Shown here piece after piece: positions 16,853 through 26,698 of a DNA stretch of 64,000 nt. Every line of letters begins with the position of its first letter. Positions within the stretch are counted from its first letter, which is position 1. Source of the DNA: CAYZQH01 sp050300015 (GTDB taxonomy: Bacteria > Pseudomonadota > Gammaproteobacteria > Pseudomonadales > Cellvibrionaceae); the NCBI GenBank assembly GCA_050300015.1, contig JBNKWZ010000029.1:124001-188000 (forward strand), written 5' to 3'. Under the pieces are notes generated by a model. That model worked only from the letters and a program-made list of their open reading frames with translations. It was not told the origin of the DNA and did no database searches. The translations under genes and the position numbers were made by a program.

Positions 16853-19264
16853 ATGGACAAAAGTTTACCTGAAACAATGGTGCTGCCGTTGTTACCTTTG
16901 CGAGATGTGGTGGTCTACCCCCATATGGTGATTCCACTGTTTGTTGGACGAAGTAAGTCCATCGCGGCACTAGAAAAGGCAATGTCAGAAGACAAGCAAG
17001 TGCTGTTAGTGGCGCAAAAACACCCCTCCGTTGATGAGCCGGCCGAAGAGGATCTCTATCGTGTCGGTACCGTCTCCCAAATTTTACAAATCCTTAAGTT
17101 ACCCGATGGTACGGTCAAAGTTTTGGTTGAAGGGAAGCAGCGTGCTTCGCTGAACAGTGTCGAAGCTGTGGATGAATATTTTCAAGCTGACATTGAGGTT
17201 ATTAGTGCTCCCGAACCGGATAAGTCTGAAAGTGAAGTGTTGACACGCACGCTTTTGAATGGCTTTGATCAATACATTAACCTCAGTAAAAAAGTGCCTG
17301 CTGAGGTGTTGACCTCTTTAACCGGTATTGATGAAGCTGGGCGACTTGCGGACACCGTCGCGGCACATATGTCACTCGATTTGTCCCAAAAACAGGAAAT
17401 TCTTGAAATCAGCCAAGTGGTGGATCGCATAGAACACCTCGTGGGACTAATGGAGGCTGAGGCCGATTTGTTTCAAGTTGAAAAGCGCATTCGTGGGCGC
17501 GTCAAGAAGCAGATGGAAAAAAGTCAGCGCGAATATTATTTAAACGAACAAATGAAGGCCATTCAGCGTGAGCTGGGTGAAACTGGCGATGAGCCAGCAG
17601 AAGCTGAAGAGCTAGAAAAGAAAATCGCTGAGTCGGGGATGCATAATGAGGCGGAGAAAAAAGCACGAAGCGAATTAAATAAATTAAAGATGATGTCACC
17701 CATGTCGGCAGAAGCTTCCGTGGTGCGCTCTTACATCGATTGGATGGTCAGTGTTCCTTGGTCAAAGCGCAGTAAAGTACGCAACGATCTCGACAAGGCT
17801 GAGGCAATATTAGAGGCTGATCATTATGGGTTGGAAGAGGTAAAGGAACGTATACTCGAATATCTTGCGGTGCAAAAGCGCGTTCGCAAATTAAAAGGGC
17901 CCGTATTGTGTTTGGTTGGCCCTCCCGGCGTAGGTAAGACATCGTTGGGTGAGTCCATTGCCCGAGCGACCAATCGAAAATTTGTGCGCATGGCGCTCGG
18001 AGGCGTTCGTGATGAGGCTGAAATTCGGGGTCATCGAAGAACTTATATTGGTTCTTTGCCTGGGAAGCTGGTGCAAAAAATGGCCAAGGCGGGCGTAAAA
18101 AACCCTCTGTTTTTGTTGGATGAAATCGACAAAATGGGGATGGACCATCGGGGGGATCCAGCATCTGCACTACTGGAAGTGTTGGACCCCGAACAAAACA
18201 ATCATTTTAATGATCACTATCTAGAGGTGGACTATGACCTTTCAGATGTGATGTTTATTTGTACTTCAAACTCCATGAATATTCCCGGGCCGCTCTTGGA
18301 TCGTATGGAAATAATTCGCATTCCAGGCTACACGGAAGACGAAAAGGTTAATATCGCTACGCGCTACCTCATACCTAAGCAAATGAAAAATAATGGTCTT
18401 AAGAAGGACGAGGTGAGCATTACGGAGGATGCAATTCGGGGTGTGATTCGCTACTACACGCGTGAAGCGGGTGTGAGAAACCTTGATCGAGAGATTGCGA
18501 AAATTTGTCGAAAAGTGGTGACCCTGCACGTGAAGTCGAAAGACCTTGGTCAAGAGGTGGTTGGTGCTGAGCAGTTGGAAGAATTTCTGGGTGTTAAGAA
18601 AACCGATTTTGGTCGAGCAGAGGAGCAAAATCAGGTTGGTCAGGTCACGGGCCTCGCTTGGACGCAAGTGGGTGGCGAATTGCTCTCTATTGAGTCCAGT
18701 GTGGTAAAGGGCAAGGGGCGTATGGTGAAGACCGGGTCCTTGGGGGACGTGATGCAAGAGTCCATTCAGGCGGCGATAACGGTTGTTCGTTCGCGTGCGC
18801 AAGTATTAGGGATTGCACCAGATTACAACGATAAACACGATCTTCACATTCATGTTCCTGAGGGTGCGACGCCTAAAGATGGCCCTAGTGCGGGTATTGC
18901 TATGTGTACAGCGTTGGTATCCGCTTTTTGCAATATACCTGTGCGTGCAGAAGTGGCAATGACCGGTGAAATTACTTTGCGTGGCGAAGTCTTGAAGATT
19001 GGGGGGTTAAAAGAAAAGTTATTGGCAGCTCATCGTGGTGGAATCAAAACCGTTGTCATCCCCAAAGACAACGAATCTGATTTGCGTGATATTCCTGAAA
19101 ATATCAAGCAAGATCTAAATATATTGCCCGTAAAGTGGATCGACGAGGTGCTAGAATTGGCTTTAGAGCGTAGGCCGACGCCCTACACCGATGAAGAATA
19201 TCGCGCGTTAGAGGCAAAAGCGTTTGATCCTGAGAAGGAAACAGAGCGCATTAGTACACACTAG
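16853..19264 (+). CDS. lon: ATP-dependent protease La
   Basis: Homo-oligomeric AAA+ serine protease that degrades misfolded and regulatory proteins. The 803 residues are slightly longer than E. coli Lon. The N-terminal LON domain begins LPLLPLRDVVVYPHMVIPLF. Walker A GPPGVGKTS starts at residue 356, and the catalytic dyad is S679 in DGPSAGIAM with K722 in GGLKEKLLAAHRGG. GAGGG precedes the ATG by a few bases. hupB follows in the same direction but has its own strong promoter. Confidence 0.98.
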   Translation: MDKSLPETMVLPLLPLRDVVVYPHMVIPLFVGRSKSIAALEKAMSEDKQVLLVAQKHPSVDEPAEEDLYRVGTVSQILQILKLPDGTVKVLVEGKQRASLNSVEAVDEYFQADIEVISAPEPDKSESEVLTRTLLNGFDQYINLSKKVPAEVLTSLTGIDEAGRLADTVAAHMSLDLSQKQEILEISQVVDRIEHLVGLMEAEADLFQVEKRIRGRVKKQMEKSQREYYLNEQMKAIQRELGETGDEPAEAEELEKKIAESGMHNEAEKKARSELNKLKMMSPMSAEASVVRSYIDWMVSVPWSKRSKVRNDLDKAEAILEADHYGLEEVKERILEYLAVQKRVRKLKGPVLCLVGPPGVGKTSLGESIARATNRKFVRMALGGVRDEAEIRGHRRTYIGSLPGKLVQKMAKAGVKNPLFLLDEIDKMGMDHRGDPASALLEVLDPEQNNHFNDHYLEVDYDLSDVMFICTSNSMNIPGPLLDRMEIIRIPGYTEDEKVNIATRYLIPKQMKNNGLKKDEVSITEDAIRGVIRYYTREAGVRNLDREIAKICRKVVTLHVKSKDLGQEVVGAEQLEEFLGVKKTDFGRAEEQNQVGQVTGLAWTQVGGELLSIESSVVKGKGRMVKTGSLGDVMQESIQAAITVVRSRAQVLGIAPDYNDKHDLHIHVPEGATPKDGPSAGIAMCTALVSAFCNIPVRAEVAMTGEITLRGEVLKIGGLKEKLLAAHRGGIKTVVIPKDNESDLRDIPENIKQDLNILPVKWIDEVLELALERRPTPYTDEEYRALEAKAFDPEKETERISTH

Positions 19265-19363
19265 CTTTTTGGCGTTAAAAGCATCGTTGGAGTAAAAAGT
19301 GATTGTAAAGTGCACAGAGTATCCAGCGATGTGGTTTTATTGCGGTAAAAACACGGGCTTTCC

Positions 19364-19392
19364 TTGACCGGTACCACCGCAGTTGGTATAAA
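19364..19392 (+). promoter_or_regulatory. Sigma-70 promoter of hupB
   Basis: TTGACC (19364-19369) and TATAAA (19387-19392) with a 17-base spacer. It predicts a leader of about 130 bases holding an imperfect hairpin (CCCTCTGG ... CCAGAAGGG, 19424-19459) before the GTG start of hupB. Confidence 0.65.
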
Positions 19393-19528
19393 TCGCAGTC
19401 CATTAGACACTGTAGAAATGCCAAACCCTCTGGACGAACTCCAGCCAGACCAGAAGGGTCATTTGGGTGTTTTTATAAAAACTATAATTTGAAATTCTTA
19501 GCTTCGAATAATAAGAGAGGTTAACAAC

Positions 19529-19804
19529 GTGAATAAATCTGAACTGATCGACGCCATTGCAGCATCAGCGGACATCTCAAAAGCAGCCGCTGGCCGTGCA
19601 TTGGATGCCGTAACGGACTCCATTACACAGGCGTTGAAAGAAGACGACCAAGTTTCGCTGGTGGGATTTGGTACTTTTCAAGTGAAGGAACGCGCTGCTC
19701 GCACTGGCCGCAACCCTCAAACAGGTGCGCCTATTGATATTCCTGCTGCCAAGATTCCATCTTTTAAAGCGGGTAAGGCATTAAAGGATGCGGTAAACCC
19801 TTAG
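19529..19804 (+). CDS. hupB: DNA-binding protein HU-beta
   Basis: Small histone-like nucleoid protein that bends DNA. The 91 residues match HU. The DNA-binding arm signature GFGTFQVKERAARTGRNPQTG and the C-terminal helix after AAKIPSFKAGKALKDAV are clear. It starts with GTG after AGAGAGG. The lon-hupB-ppiD order is standard for gammaproteobacteria. An intrinsic terminator follows. Confidence 0.97.
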   Translation: MNKSELIDAIAASADISKAAAGRALDAVTDSITQALKEDDQVSLVGFGTFQVKERAARTGRNPQTGAPIDIPAAKIPSFKAGKALKDAVNP

Positions 19805-19880
19805 TAGGCACACCGCCTCTACCATTAGGCGGTATGGTCTGGCTGGGTTACAAGCCATCGAAACACTGTAATGTAAAGAG

Positions 19881-19904
19881 GGCGCATTTGACTGCGCCTT
19901 TTTT
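19881..19904 (+). terminator. Intrinsic terminator after hupB
   Basis: GGCGCA, loop TTTGAC, TGCGCC, then six T. A second hairpin (ACCGCCT/AGGCGGT, 19812-19833) without a T run sits just after the hupB stop. Confidence 0.8.
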
Positions 19905-19943
19905 CTTATTCAACTCAAGAAAATATCTAGCTAGGGGTACATC

Positions 19944-21809
19944 ATGCTGCAGAGCATGCGCGAAAATCTTAAGGGTGCGGTAGCGGTAGTCGTGTTGGGA
20001 ATATTTATAGTCCCATTGGTATTATTTGGTGTTGATCAACTGCAATTGGGTTCTGGTGGGGGTAACGAAGTAGCCTCAGTGAACGGTGAAGATATCGTAC
20101 TGCGGCAGTTACAACGAGAAATTGCATTCGATCGAATTAGAATGCAACAGCAGATGAACCTGTCTGAAACGGATCCTCGGTTAGACGACAGTGCGCTGCG
20201 GGGTCCTGCGTTGGACCGCTTGGTGGGTCGTGAGGCGCTATTGCAAGAGGCCCGCAATGGGGGTATGGGCGTTGATAAAGACACTGTTTGGCGCGATATC
20301 ATCAAAACTCAAGCCTTTGTTGTTGATGGTAAATTTGATTATGATTTATTCAAACAACGGATCAGTAATTTCTACACCCCCGCCACTTACTTGGATACGA
20401 CTTCAAAGGACTATGTGTTACGCCAGTTGGGCAGCGCCATTACGAATTCTGCGTTTGTCACTGATGCGGATCTTTCACTGATTGCGTCAATCACACAGCA
20501 AGCCAGGACTTTCTATAGTATCGACATTCCGAAAGATTCGGTGGGTGAACTTGTCGCATCCGATGAAGAAATTCAACAGCATTACGAGGAAAACACAGCG
20601 CTCTACACCGACCCAGAAAAACTCTCGGTAGATTATGTGACGCTGAGTCTTGATTCGTTGGCTGAGCAAAACCCAGTGCCAGAAGCTGATATTAAGGCCG
20701 CCTACGATATTGAGGTGGCGGAGTTTAATGCCGATCCGAAAATTGAGGTCGCTCATATCTTAATCGAGAAAGGTGATGATCAAGCCACCGAGTTGCAAGT
20801 TGTGCAAGATAAGCTTGCCGCTGGCGAGGCTTTTGAGGCAGTTGCCAAAGCGCACTCCGATGATCTGGGTTCTAATGCTGTGGGCGGTGTGTTGGGTGAA
20901 CTGGTTGAGGATGCCTTCCCAAAAGCTTTCGTAGATGCGGCAAAACAATTGGCCGCTGGAGAAATTTCTGAACCCGTTGAAACCGATGCGGGTGTCCACA
21001 TTATAAAAGTGATTGACATCGTAAACACAGAACCCCCAACCTTTGACGTGCGCAAACCCGTGTTAGCGAAGCAGTTGGCCCGACAAAACGCGCTAGAACT
21101 CTACGTAAACGCCATGGCTAAACTGGATGAATTAACCTTTGGCGCGGATAATTTAGAGGCGGCGGCGAATGAGCTTGGAGTAACGGTGGAAACTTCTGAC
21201 TTTTTCGGCCGTTCTGGTGGTACAGGGATAGCTGCATCTAGAGACGTTGTGACAGCTGCTTACGCTGATGACGTGCTCAAGCAGGGCCAAAACAGTCGGG
21301 TGCTTGAGCTTGCCGGAGACAAAGCGGTGGTGCTGCGCCTTAATACCCATCACGAAGCGACCGTTAAACCTCTGGAGACGGTGAAAGCTTCGATTAAAGC
21401 ACAGCTGGATACACAAAAGGTTAACGAGGCGCTGCAAGCCAAGGCAGAGGCTGTAACCCTGAAGTTAAAGCAAGGGGCGGAGCCTCAAGCAGTGGCTAAA
21501 GAATATGATTATGCCTACGTTTCTCATGAAAGCGTCAAACGAAGTAACTTTGAGGTAGACCGAGCCTTGGTCACTAAAGCCTTTAGTTTACCAAGGCCGC
21601 TGGATACCGCCGTGGTCGAGTCTGTGAGCACCGCTGAGGGCTTTAGTATTGTGGGATTAATTTCGGTGACTGATGGTGAAGTCGGCGCACTGACGGAGCA
21701 AGAAGTCAATGCGATTAAGTCGCAGTTGGGTTACCAGGTGGGACAAACCGATATGGCATTGTTTGAACAAGCGGTACTGGCCACGGCTGAGATTAAAAAG
21801 TCCAAATAG
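19944..21809 (+). CDS. ppiD: Periplasmic folding chaperone PpiD
   Basis: Inner-membrane-anchored chaperone with a parvulin-like domain that helps newly exported proteins near the Sec translocon. The 621-residue protein has one N-terminal membrane segment (residues about 12-33) and a SurA-like N-domain. A parvulin domain at about 268-358 (VAHILIEKGDD...GVLGELVEDAFPKAF...GVHIIKV) and a C-terminal chaperone region complete it. The length is typical. It is a single gene between hupB and a bidirectional terminator. Confidence 0.93.
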   Translation: MLQSMRENLKGAVAVVVLGIFIVPLVLFGVDQLQLGSGGGNEVASVNGEDIVLRQLQREIAFDRIRMQQQMNLSETDPRLDDSALRGPALDRLVGREALLQEARNGGMGVDKDTVWRDIIKTQAFVVDGKFDYDLFKQRISNFYTPATYLDTTSKDYVLRQLGSAITNSAFVTDADLSLIASITQQARTFYSIDIPKDSVGELVASDEEIQQHYEENTALYTDPEKLSVDYVTLSLDSLAEQNPVPEADIKAAYDIEVAEFNADPKIEVAHILIEKGDDQATELQVVQDKLAAGEAFEAVAKAHSDDLGSNAVGGVLGELVEDAFPKAFVDAAKQLAAGEISEPVETDAGVHIIKVIDIVNTEPPTFDVRKPVLAKQLARQNALELYVNAMAKLDELTFGADNLEAAANELGVTVETSDFFGRSGGTGIAASRDVVTAAYADDVLKQGQNSRVLELAGDKAVVLRLNTHHEATVKPLETVKASIKAQLDTQKVNEALQAKAEAVTLKLKQGAEPQAVAKEYDYAYVSHESVKRSNFEVDRALVTKAFSLPRPLDTAVVESVSTAEGFSIVGLISVTDGEVGALTEQEVNAIKSQLGYQVGQTDMALFEQAVLATAEIKKSK

Positions 21810-21867
21810 TTCGGGTAAAAGCGTTAAATCGCTGAAAAGCAGGAGGCCTTACAAATAGGCCGACAAG

Positions 21868-21890
21868 AAAAGGGGCCTAGGCCCCTTTTT
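21868..21890. terminator. Bidirectional terminator between ppiD and murI
   Basis: AAAAGGGGCCTAGGCCCCTTTTT is a near-perfect palindrome with A and T runs on its two sides. It can end transcripts from both converging genes. Confidence 0.85.
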
Positions 21891-21915
21891 AAGTCAAGAG
21901 GCACGGTTTCGGAGG

Positions 21916-22734
21916 TTACTCAAGCGTTAAGTGTGAGTAGAGCGCTTGCCCTAAATAGGGTTCGATACGGTCTGCCTGATAGCGTGAGTTACCGGTCTGA
22001 TAGAAACGGTGTTCCCTTGGTGAAGTGGTATCTAAACTGGGTAGGCACTTTAATAACTGTTCCACTCGCCGCGCAATGGCCTTCCCAGAGTCTATCCATT
22101 GAATTCCGGCAGGGCAAACTGCAGTGATTTCTTCTTTTAATAGTGGGAAATGGGTGCACGCCAATACTACGGTGTCCAGTTGCTTGGCCCCAGGCTGGTC
22201 CATTAAACATTTCAATTCCTGCTCAATCAGACGGGTATCTGGTTCAATGCCAGCAAACTTTTGCTCTGCCAGCTGCGCTAATACCTTCGAACCGTGTTTA
22301 TATACGGTGCAATGCTCCGCAAACGCTTTGACCAGCTGTTGGAGGTAGGGCGTATTCACCGTACCCGGTGTGGCCAACACCCCAATGTGTTTGGAGCGAC
22401 TGATTTGACTGGCGGGTTTGATGGCGGGCACAACACCCACAAACGGGATGTCGTAGCAGCTGCGCAGGTGTTCAAGCGCTTGAGTACTGGCAGTGTTACA
22501 GCCCAGAACAATCAGTGATGGCTGCAATTGACGAACCGCAACGCCCACAACATCGATCACTCTGGCGGTAACATCTTGCGAGGTACGGTTACCATAGGGA
22601 AAAGCTGCATCGTCTGCGACATAGCAAAGGCTTTGCTTGGGCAGTAATCCGCGTATTTCCTTGGCAATACTTAATCCTCCTGCACCAGAATCCAGTATCA
22701 TGATGGAATGAGTGCTGGTGATTGACGGCGGCAC
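21916..22734 (-). CDS. murI: Glutamate racemase
   Basis: Converts L- to D-glutamate for peptidoglycan, without cofactor. The 272-residue protein has the two catalytic cysteines in typical contexts: C79 in LGCNTAS and C194 in LACTHFPLL. The N-terminal substrate loop DSGAGGLS is also present. It is divergent from rmuC, with about 70 bases between, and convergent with ppiD. Confidence 0.95.
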   Translation of the reverse strand: MPPSITSTHSIMILDSGAGGLSIAKEIRGLLPKQSLCYVADDAAFPYGNRTSQDVTARVIDVVGVAVRQLQPSLIVLGCNTASTQALEHLRSCYDIPFVGVVPAIKPASQISRSKHIGVLATPGTVNTPYLQQLVKAFAEHCTVYKHGSKVLAQLAEQKFAGIEPDTRLIEQELKCLMDQPGAKQLDTVVLACTHFPLLKEEITAVCPAGIQWIDSGKAIARRVEQLLKCLPSLDTTSPREHRFYQTGNSRYQADRIEPYLGQALYSHLTLE

Positions 22735-22806
22735 GTTTAGACTCTTTTTTCGCTGGATTGAAGCGGCTCGGATGACTGTTAAACTCGCATTATTGTACCG
22801 GTAATT

Positions 22807-24225
22807 ATGGATCTAAAGAATACGAATCTTCTCATCAGTTTTGCTGCATCTGGCACTACAATTATTGTGCTGTTGCTCGTATTGTGGATTGTAAGACTGA
22901 AAAGCGCTGTTGCATTGGGCGTTGAACAATTGCGGACGGTGGCTCAAGAGCAGTGTTTACTCGAGCATGATCGGCAATCGTTGCAGTTACGGCTTGAGGA
23001 AAGTCAATCAGAATTGGCAAGGCAATCGGAACTGATGTCCGAGAGGGCCTCTCAAATCTTGCAGTTAGAGCGCGAGCTGGTGGCACAAAAAGCACAAGTG
23101 AATACGGTGCGGCAATTGGCAGAGAAAGAAGCAGAGCATGCCGCCAGTGTCAAAACTCATATGGTCAAAGAGTTTGAGTTGTTGGCTTCCCGCGTGCTAG
23201 AGGCCAAACAAACACAATTTGAAAAATCGTCTAAGGATCAGTGGCAGGCCTATATCGGGCCTTTCAAAGAACAAGTGGCACAGTTGACTCAACGCTTGGA
23301 GGATAACCAAAAGCATGATAATGCGCAGCGTAGCCAACTGTTGGGCCAGATCATTGAACTTCAGAAACAATCTCAAGCCGTAGGGCAAGAAGCCTTTAAT
23401 TTAACCAACGCGTTAAAGGGTGGCAATAAGATTCAAGGTCAATGGGGAGAGCTCATTTTAGAGCACGTACTTCAGCAGTCAGGGCTGACCAAGGGCAGAG
23501 AGTATGACCTACAGGTCAGTCATACCGATGAATCCGGTAAACGCTATCAACCCGATGCCTTGATTCATCTTCCTGAACAGCGCGAAGTCATCGTGGACTC
23601 AAAAGTTTCGTTAATCGCCTATGAACGATTGGTCAATGCCGACAGCGATTCGGAAATTCTACAAGCAGAAAAGCAACTGATTGATTCATTTAAGGCGCAC
23701 ATCAAAAACTTGGCAAGCAAATCTTATAGTGACGTTATCGACGGTAATACGCTAGATTTTGTTTTGATGTTTGTTCCGGTGGAATCAGCCTTTGTCCGCT
23801 TGGTGACTGTTGCGCCGGAAGTGCTCAGTGATGCGTTTCACAAACGGGTGGCCATTGTGAGCCCCTCAAGTCTTATGGCTGTACTCAAAACCATTGAGTC
23901 GCTTTGGAGTCGGCAGAAACAAGATGAGAATGTTCGAAAAATCGTCGAGAGTGCAGGTAAACTTTATGATCAATTTGTGTTGATGGTCGAGGCGCTAGAC
24001 GAGGTCGGTGTGCATTTGCAGCGCACCGATGAAGCCTATGGAAAAGTTAAAAAGCGCTTGGTTTTAGGGCGTGGTAACTTGATCAAACGTTTGGAGACCA
24101 TTCGTGAGCTAGGCGCTAAAAACGCCAAGCAATTGCCCGCACAATGGGTAGAAGGGATCGAAGGTGAGGACGCCGAAAGTGTTGGTGAGGGCAACAGTGT
24201 TGAGAGTGGCAGGGGGGGGGCATGA
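22807..24225 (+). CDS. rmuC: DNA recombination protein RmuC homologue
   Basis: Member of the RmuC family, linked in E. coli to limiting inversions at short repeats. The 472-residue protein has one N-terminal membrane helix (about 8-28) and a long coiled coil rich in Gln and Glu (about 30-130). The conserved RmuC domain from about 190 includes NALKGGNKIQGQWGELILE and VDSKVSLIAYE. The last codons run through nine consecutive G, a slippage-prone tract. The nuclease-like activity is inferred from the family, not shown. Confidence 0.93.
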   Translation: MDLKNTNLLISFAASGTTIIVLLLVLWIVRLKSAVALGVEQLRTVAQEQCLLEHDRQSLQLRLEESQSELARQSELMSERASQILQLERELVAQKAQVNTVRQLAEKEAEHAASVKTHMVKEFELLASRVLEAKQTQFEKSSKDQWQAYIGPFKEQVAQLTQRLEDNQKHDNAQRSQLLGQIIELQKQSQAVGQEAFNLTNALKGGNKIQGQWGELILEHVLQQSGLTKGREYDLQVSHTDESGKRYQPDALIHLPEQREVIVDSKVSLIAYERLVNADSDSEILQAEKQLIDSFKAHIKNLASKSYSDVIDGNTLDFVLMFVPVESAFVRLVTVAPEVLSDAFHKRVAIVSPSSLMAVLKTIESLWSRQKQDENVRKIVESAGKLYDQFVLMVEALDEVGVHLQRTDEAYGKVKKRLVLGRGNLIKRLETIRELGAKNAKQLPAQWVEGIEGEDAESVGEGNSVESGRGGA

Positions 24226-24268
24226 TGACGCATAACAGACAAACAACGAGCTTGTGGGCTAGAAGGCA

Positions 24269-24739
24269 ATGACAACACTTATGTGGCTGGGCGGCACAAT
24301 CATCTGTATTTTGAGTGCAGTTGCAATCTATTATCAGATTCTTTTACGTCGTAAGCAAAAGTTGTTGGTAGACGCGCAAAAAGCGCAAAGGCAAGCCTTG
24401 AGTGACGGCCAACAAAAAAATATTCAAAGTATTCGTATTATTGCGCGGGCTTATCGCAGTGGACAAGTGGAATCTGCTGAAGCTTGTTTGAGGTTGGCGG
24501 GGTTGATGGATGTTCTTGGAATGGATGGCAAGCATCGTGAGCCTTTTGCCGCCATTGATAAAATGCGCGAGGCAATTGCTCATATTCCAACACACGCACA
24601 ATGGAAAGCACTTTCGAAAGCCGATCGTAAACACTATGAGCAGCAGATCGCAGCGGAAGAAAAGAAGTTGAAGGACTTTATTCTCCAAGCGATTGAACGT
24701 TTAGAGCGACATGATTTTAATGCTCAAACGCCTTTATAG
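24269..24739 (+). CDS. DUF2489 family membrane-anchored protein
   Basis: Uncharacterised 156-residue protein that I place in DUF2489, a gammaproteobacterial family. One N-terminal membrane helix (about 3-22) is followed by a basic, helical cytoplasmic domain (RRKQKLLVDAQKAQRQ, IRIIARAYRSGQVESAEACLRL). It lies 43 bases after rmuC in the same direction and may share its transcript. No function is known to me. Confidence 0.75.
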   Translation: MTTLMWLGGTIICILSAVAIYYQILLRRKQKLLVDAQKAQRQALSDGQQKNIQSIRIIARAYRSGQVESAEACLRLAGLMDVLGMDGKHREPFAAIDKMREAIAHIPTHAQWKALSKADRKHYEQQIAAEEKKLKDFILQAIERLERHDFNAQTPL

Positions 24740-24790
24740 AGCCTGCCTAAAAGCCTTGAATTCGTATCCATTCAAAAGATTCTCTATGAA

Positions 24791-25879
24791 TCATGGGCGC
24801 TGTTGTAACAAAACGCCCATTTCTCGGTGATGCGTATAGGGAAATTGATCGAACAGCGCCATACGTTCCATTTGGTGTGTTTGCAGTAATGTTTCCAAGT
24901 CACGCGCCAGTGTGTCTGGGTTGCATGAAATGTACAAAATCGTTGGGAATTGGCTAGCCAACGCGCGGGTCCCAGAATCTAGGCCCGCTCTGGGTGGGTC
25001 TACGAGTAATGTGGAAAAGTGATAGTCGTCCAAGTTAATGGTGGCGAGCCTTCGGAACGGACGCTCTTTATTTAAGGCTTGAGTAAACTCTTCACTGGAC
25101 ATGCGTACAAATTCAATGGCGTTGATGTTGTTGAGTTGGCAGTTGTATAGCGCAGACTGAATGCTCGACTTGGAAATTTCAGTTGCCAAAACTTTCCTGA
25201 ACTTTTGCGATAACGGCAGGGTAAAATTACCATTGCCACAATAAAGTTCTAAAAAGTCGTCAGGTTGGTCGGCCATACAGTCCACGGACCATTGCAGCAT
25301 CTGAGTGCTGACGCTGGCATTAGGTTGGGTAAAGGCGCCTTCTTTCTGCTGGTACAAGTAACGGCGCCCGTGCACCTCCAGTGCCTCAGTGACAAAGTCA
25401 TTCCCGATGATGACTTTTTGTTTTCGCGCGCGTCCGATTAGGTGAATATTGAACTTTTGCGCCAGTGCCTTAGCGGCCTCGAGCCAATCGGCGCTTAAAG
25501 GTCTGTGATAAATTAACGTGACTAGCATTTCGTCAGTGGTGGTGCTTAGAAACTCTACTTGAAACGCTTTTTGTTTCAGTACCGGTTGACGGTTCAGTTC
25601 ATCCCGCAATTTAGGCATCAGGGTCTGTATGGCTTTAGATGCGATTGGGAAGGTTTCGATTATATAGGGTCGATTTTTAACCCCAGGTTCATGCATGGCA
25701 TAATGAATCTCACCGTTCTCATGCCAAAGTTTAAACTCGGCACGCATTCGGTAGGCAGTGATTGAAGAGCGAAATACCTCAAGGTCTACATCTGTAAAGC
25801 CTGAAAACTGGCTTTTGGTAAGCTGTATTTTTTCGCTGATTTGGCGCTCGTAGGCTTCAATTGTTGGTATGAATTCCAT
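24791..25879 (-). CDS. trmA: tRNA (uracil-5-)-methyltransferase
   Basis: SAM-dependent enzyme that makes ribothymidine (m5U54) in the T-loop of tRNA. The 362 residues from ATG 25879 match E. coli TrmA (366); a longer upstream frame is open but would run into the divergent neighbour. Visible motifs are ELYCGNGNFTLPLS (SAM binding), VDPPRAGLD and the catalytic cysteine in YISCNPDTLARDL. It converges on the DUF2489 gene and is divergent from the YjbQ gene by 48 bases. Confidence 0.95.
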   Translation of the reverse strand: MEFIPTIEAYERQISEKIQLTKSQFSGFTDVDLEVFRSSITAYRMRAEFKLWHENGEIHYAMHEPGVKNRPYIIETFPIASKAIQTLMPKLRDELNRQPVLKQKAFQVEFLSTTTDEMLVTLIYHRPLSADWLEAAKALAQKFNIHLIGRARKQKVIIGNDFVTEALEVHGRRYLYQQKEGAFTQPNASVSTQMLQWSVDCMADQPDDFLELYCGNGNFTLPLSQKFRKVLATEISKSSIQSALYNCQLNNINAIEFVRMSSEEFTQALNKERPFRRLATINLDDYHFSTLLVDPPRAGLDSGTRALASQFPTILYISCNPDTLARDLETLLQTHQMERMALFDQFPYTHHREMGVLLQQRP

Positions 25880-25927
25880 AAGGGTTTCGGGCTTTCTAGT
25901 TTTCTCTGATGATTCAAGGGGTTTGGC

Positions 25928-26350
25928 ATGTGGGCACAAAAAACGTTTCGACTTCGGGCGTACTCGCGAGGGTTTCATCTTGTTACCCAGGAGGTGGTGA
26001 GCGAACTGCCGGAACTGGGGCGTTATTCGATGGGTATTTTACACCTATTTATTCGTCATACGTCCGCTTCACTCGCCATTAATGAAAATGCAGACCCCAC
26101 TGTGCGAACCGATTTTAAAGCGTTTGTCGACCGCTTGGTGCCTGAAAACGAGTCCTATTATCAACATCGGGACGAAGGGCCCGATGATATGCCGGCACAT
26201 TTAAAATCATCTCTGGTGGGTGGCCCGTCCGTGAGCCTACCCATTCAAAACGGTCGCTTAGCGATGGGCACTTGGCAGGGCATTTATTTGTGTGAACATC
26301 GTGACTACGGTGGGAAGAGGGAGCTGATTGCTACTTTACAAGGTGAGTAA
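25928..26350 (+). CDS. YjbQ/UPF0047 family protein
   Basis: The 140-residue protein belongs to the YjbQ (UPF0047) family, reported to have weak thiamine-phosphate synthase activity but of uncertain true role. Diagnostic stretches are LHLFIRHTSASLAINENADP, a cluster of conserved histidines and acids around YYQHRDEGPDDMPAHLKSS, and GTWQGIYLCEHRD near the end. AAGGGG stands seven bases before ATG 25928. It is a single gene, converging closely on tusE. Confidence 0.88.
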   Translation: MWAQKTFRLRAYSRGFHLVTQEVVSELPELGRYSMGILHLFIRHTSASLAINENADPTVRTDFKAFVDRLVPENESYYQHRDEGPDDMPAHLKSSLVGGPSVSLPIQNGRLAMGTWQGIYLCEHRDYGGKRELIATLQGE

Positions 26351-26362
26351 TCTCTACGGGCT

Positions 26363-26695
26363 TTATAAGCAATTCGCGGGGCGTGGCAAGCCTGCAATTT
26401 TTGCCGCCAATTTAGGTGGGCTTCCAGGAAATAGGGTCATCAGATAGATGCTGGTGCCTTTTTTCTCCCCAAGGCTGTTTTTAACATATTTGACCAGTGG
26501 GCGCATGGCGGGTGAGTGGTCGTAGTTCTCATAAAATTGTCGTAGAAGATCAATCACTTCCCAGTGCGCCTCGGTAAGCTCTATGCCTTCATTGTTGGCT
26601 ATTTGTTGTGCAAGGTCACGGTTCCAGTCGGTGATGTCTTTGATGTACCCTTCTCGGTCTGTAGCAATTTGCTTGCCTCGAAATACCAGGGGCAT
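26363..26695 (-). CDS. tusE: Sulfur relay protein TusE (DsrC family)
   Basis: Last protein of the Tus sulfur relay. It accepts persulfide from TusBCD and hands it to MnmA for 2-thiouridine at tRNA wobble positions. The 110-residue DsrC fold ends GLPRPANCL, with the essential penultimate cysteine. It is the last gene of the operon, three bases after tusB. Confidence 0.93.
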   Translation of the reverse strand: MPLVFRGKQIATDREGYIKDITDWNRDLAQQIANNEGIELTEAHWEVIDLLRQFYENYDHSPAMRPLVKYVKNSLGEKKGTSIYLMTLFPGSPPKLAAKIAGLPRPANCL

Positions 26696-26698
26696 CGG

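Noticed and set aside
16425..16982. 185-codon antisense frame across the clpX-lon gap.
   Set aside because: It overlaps both real genes and the clpX terminator, and its composition is not protein-like.
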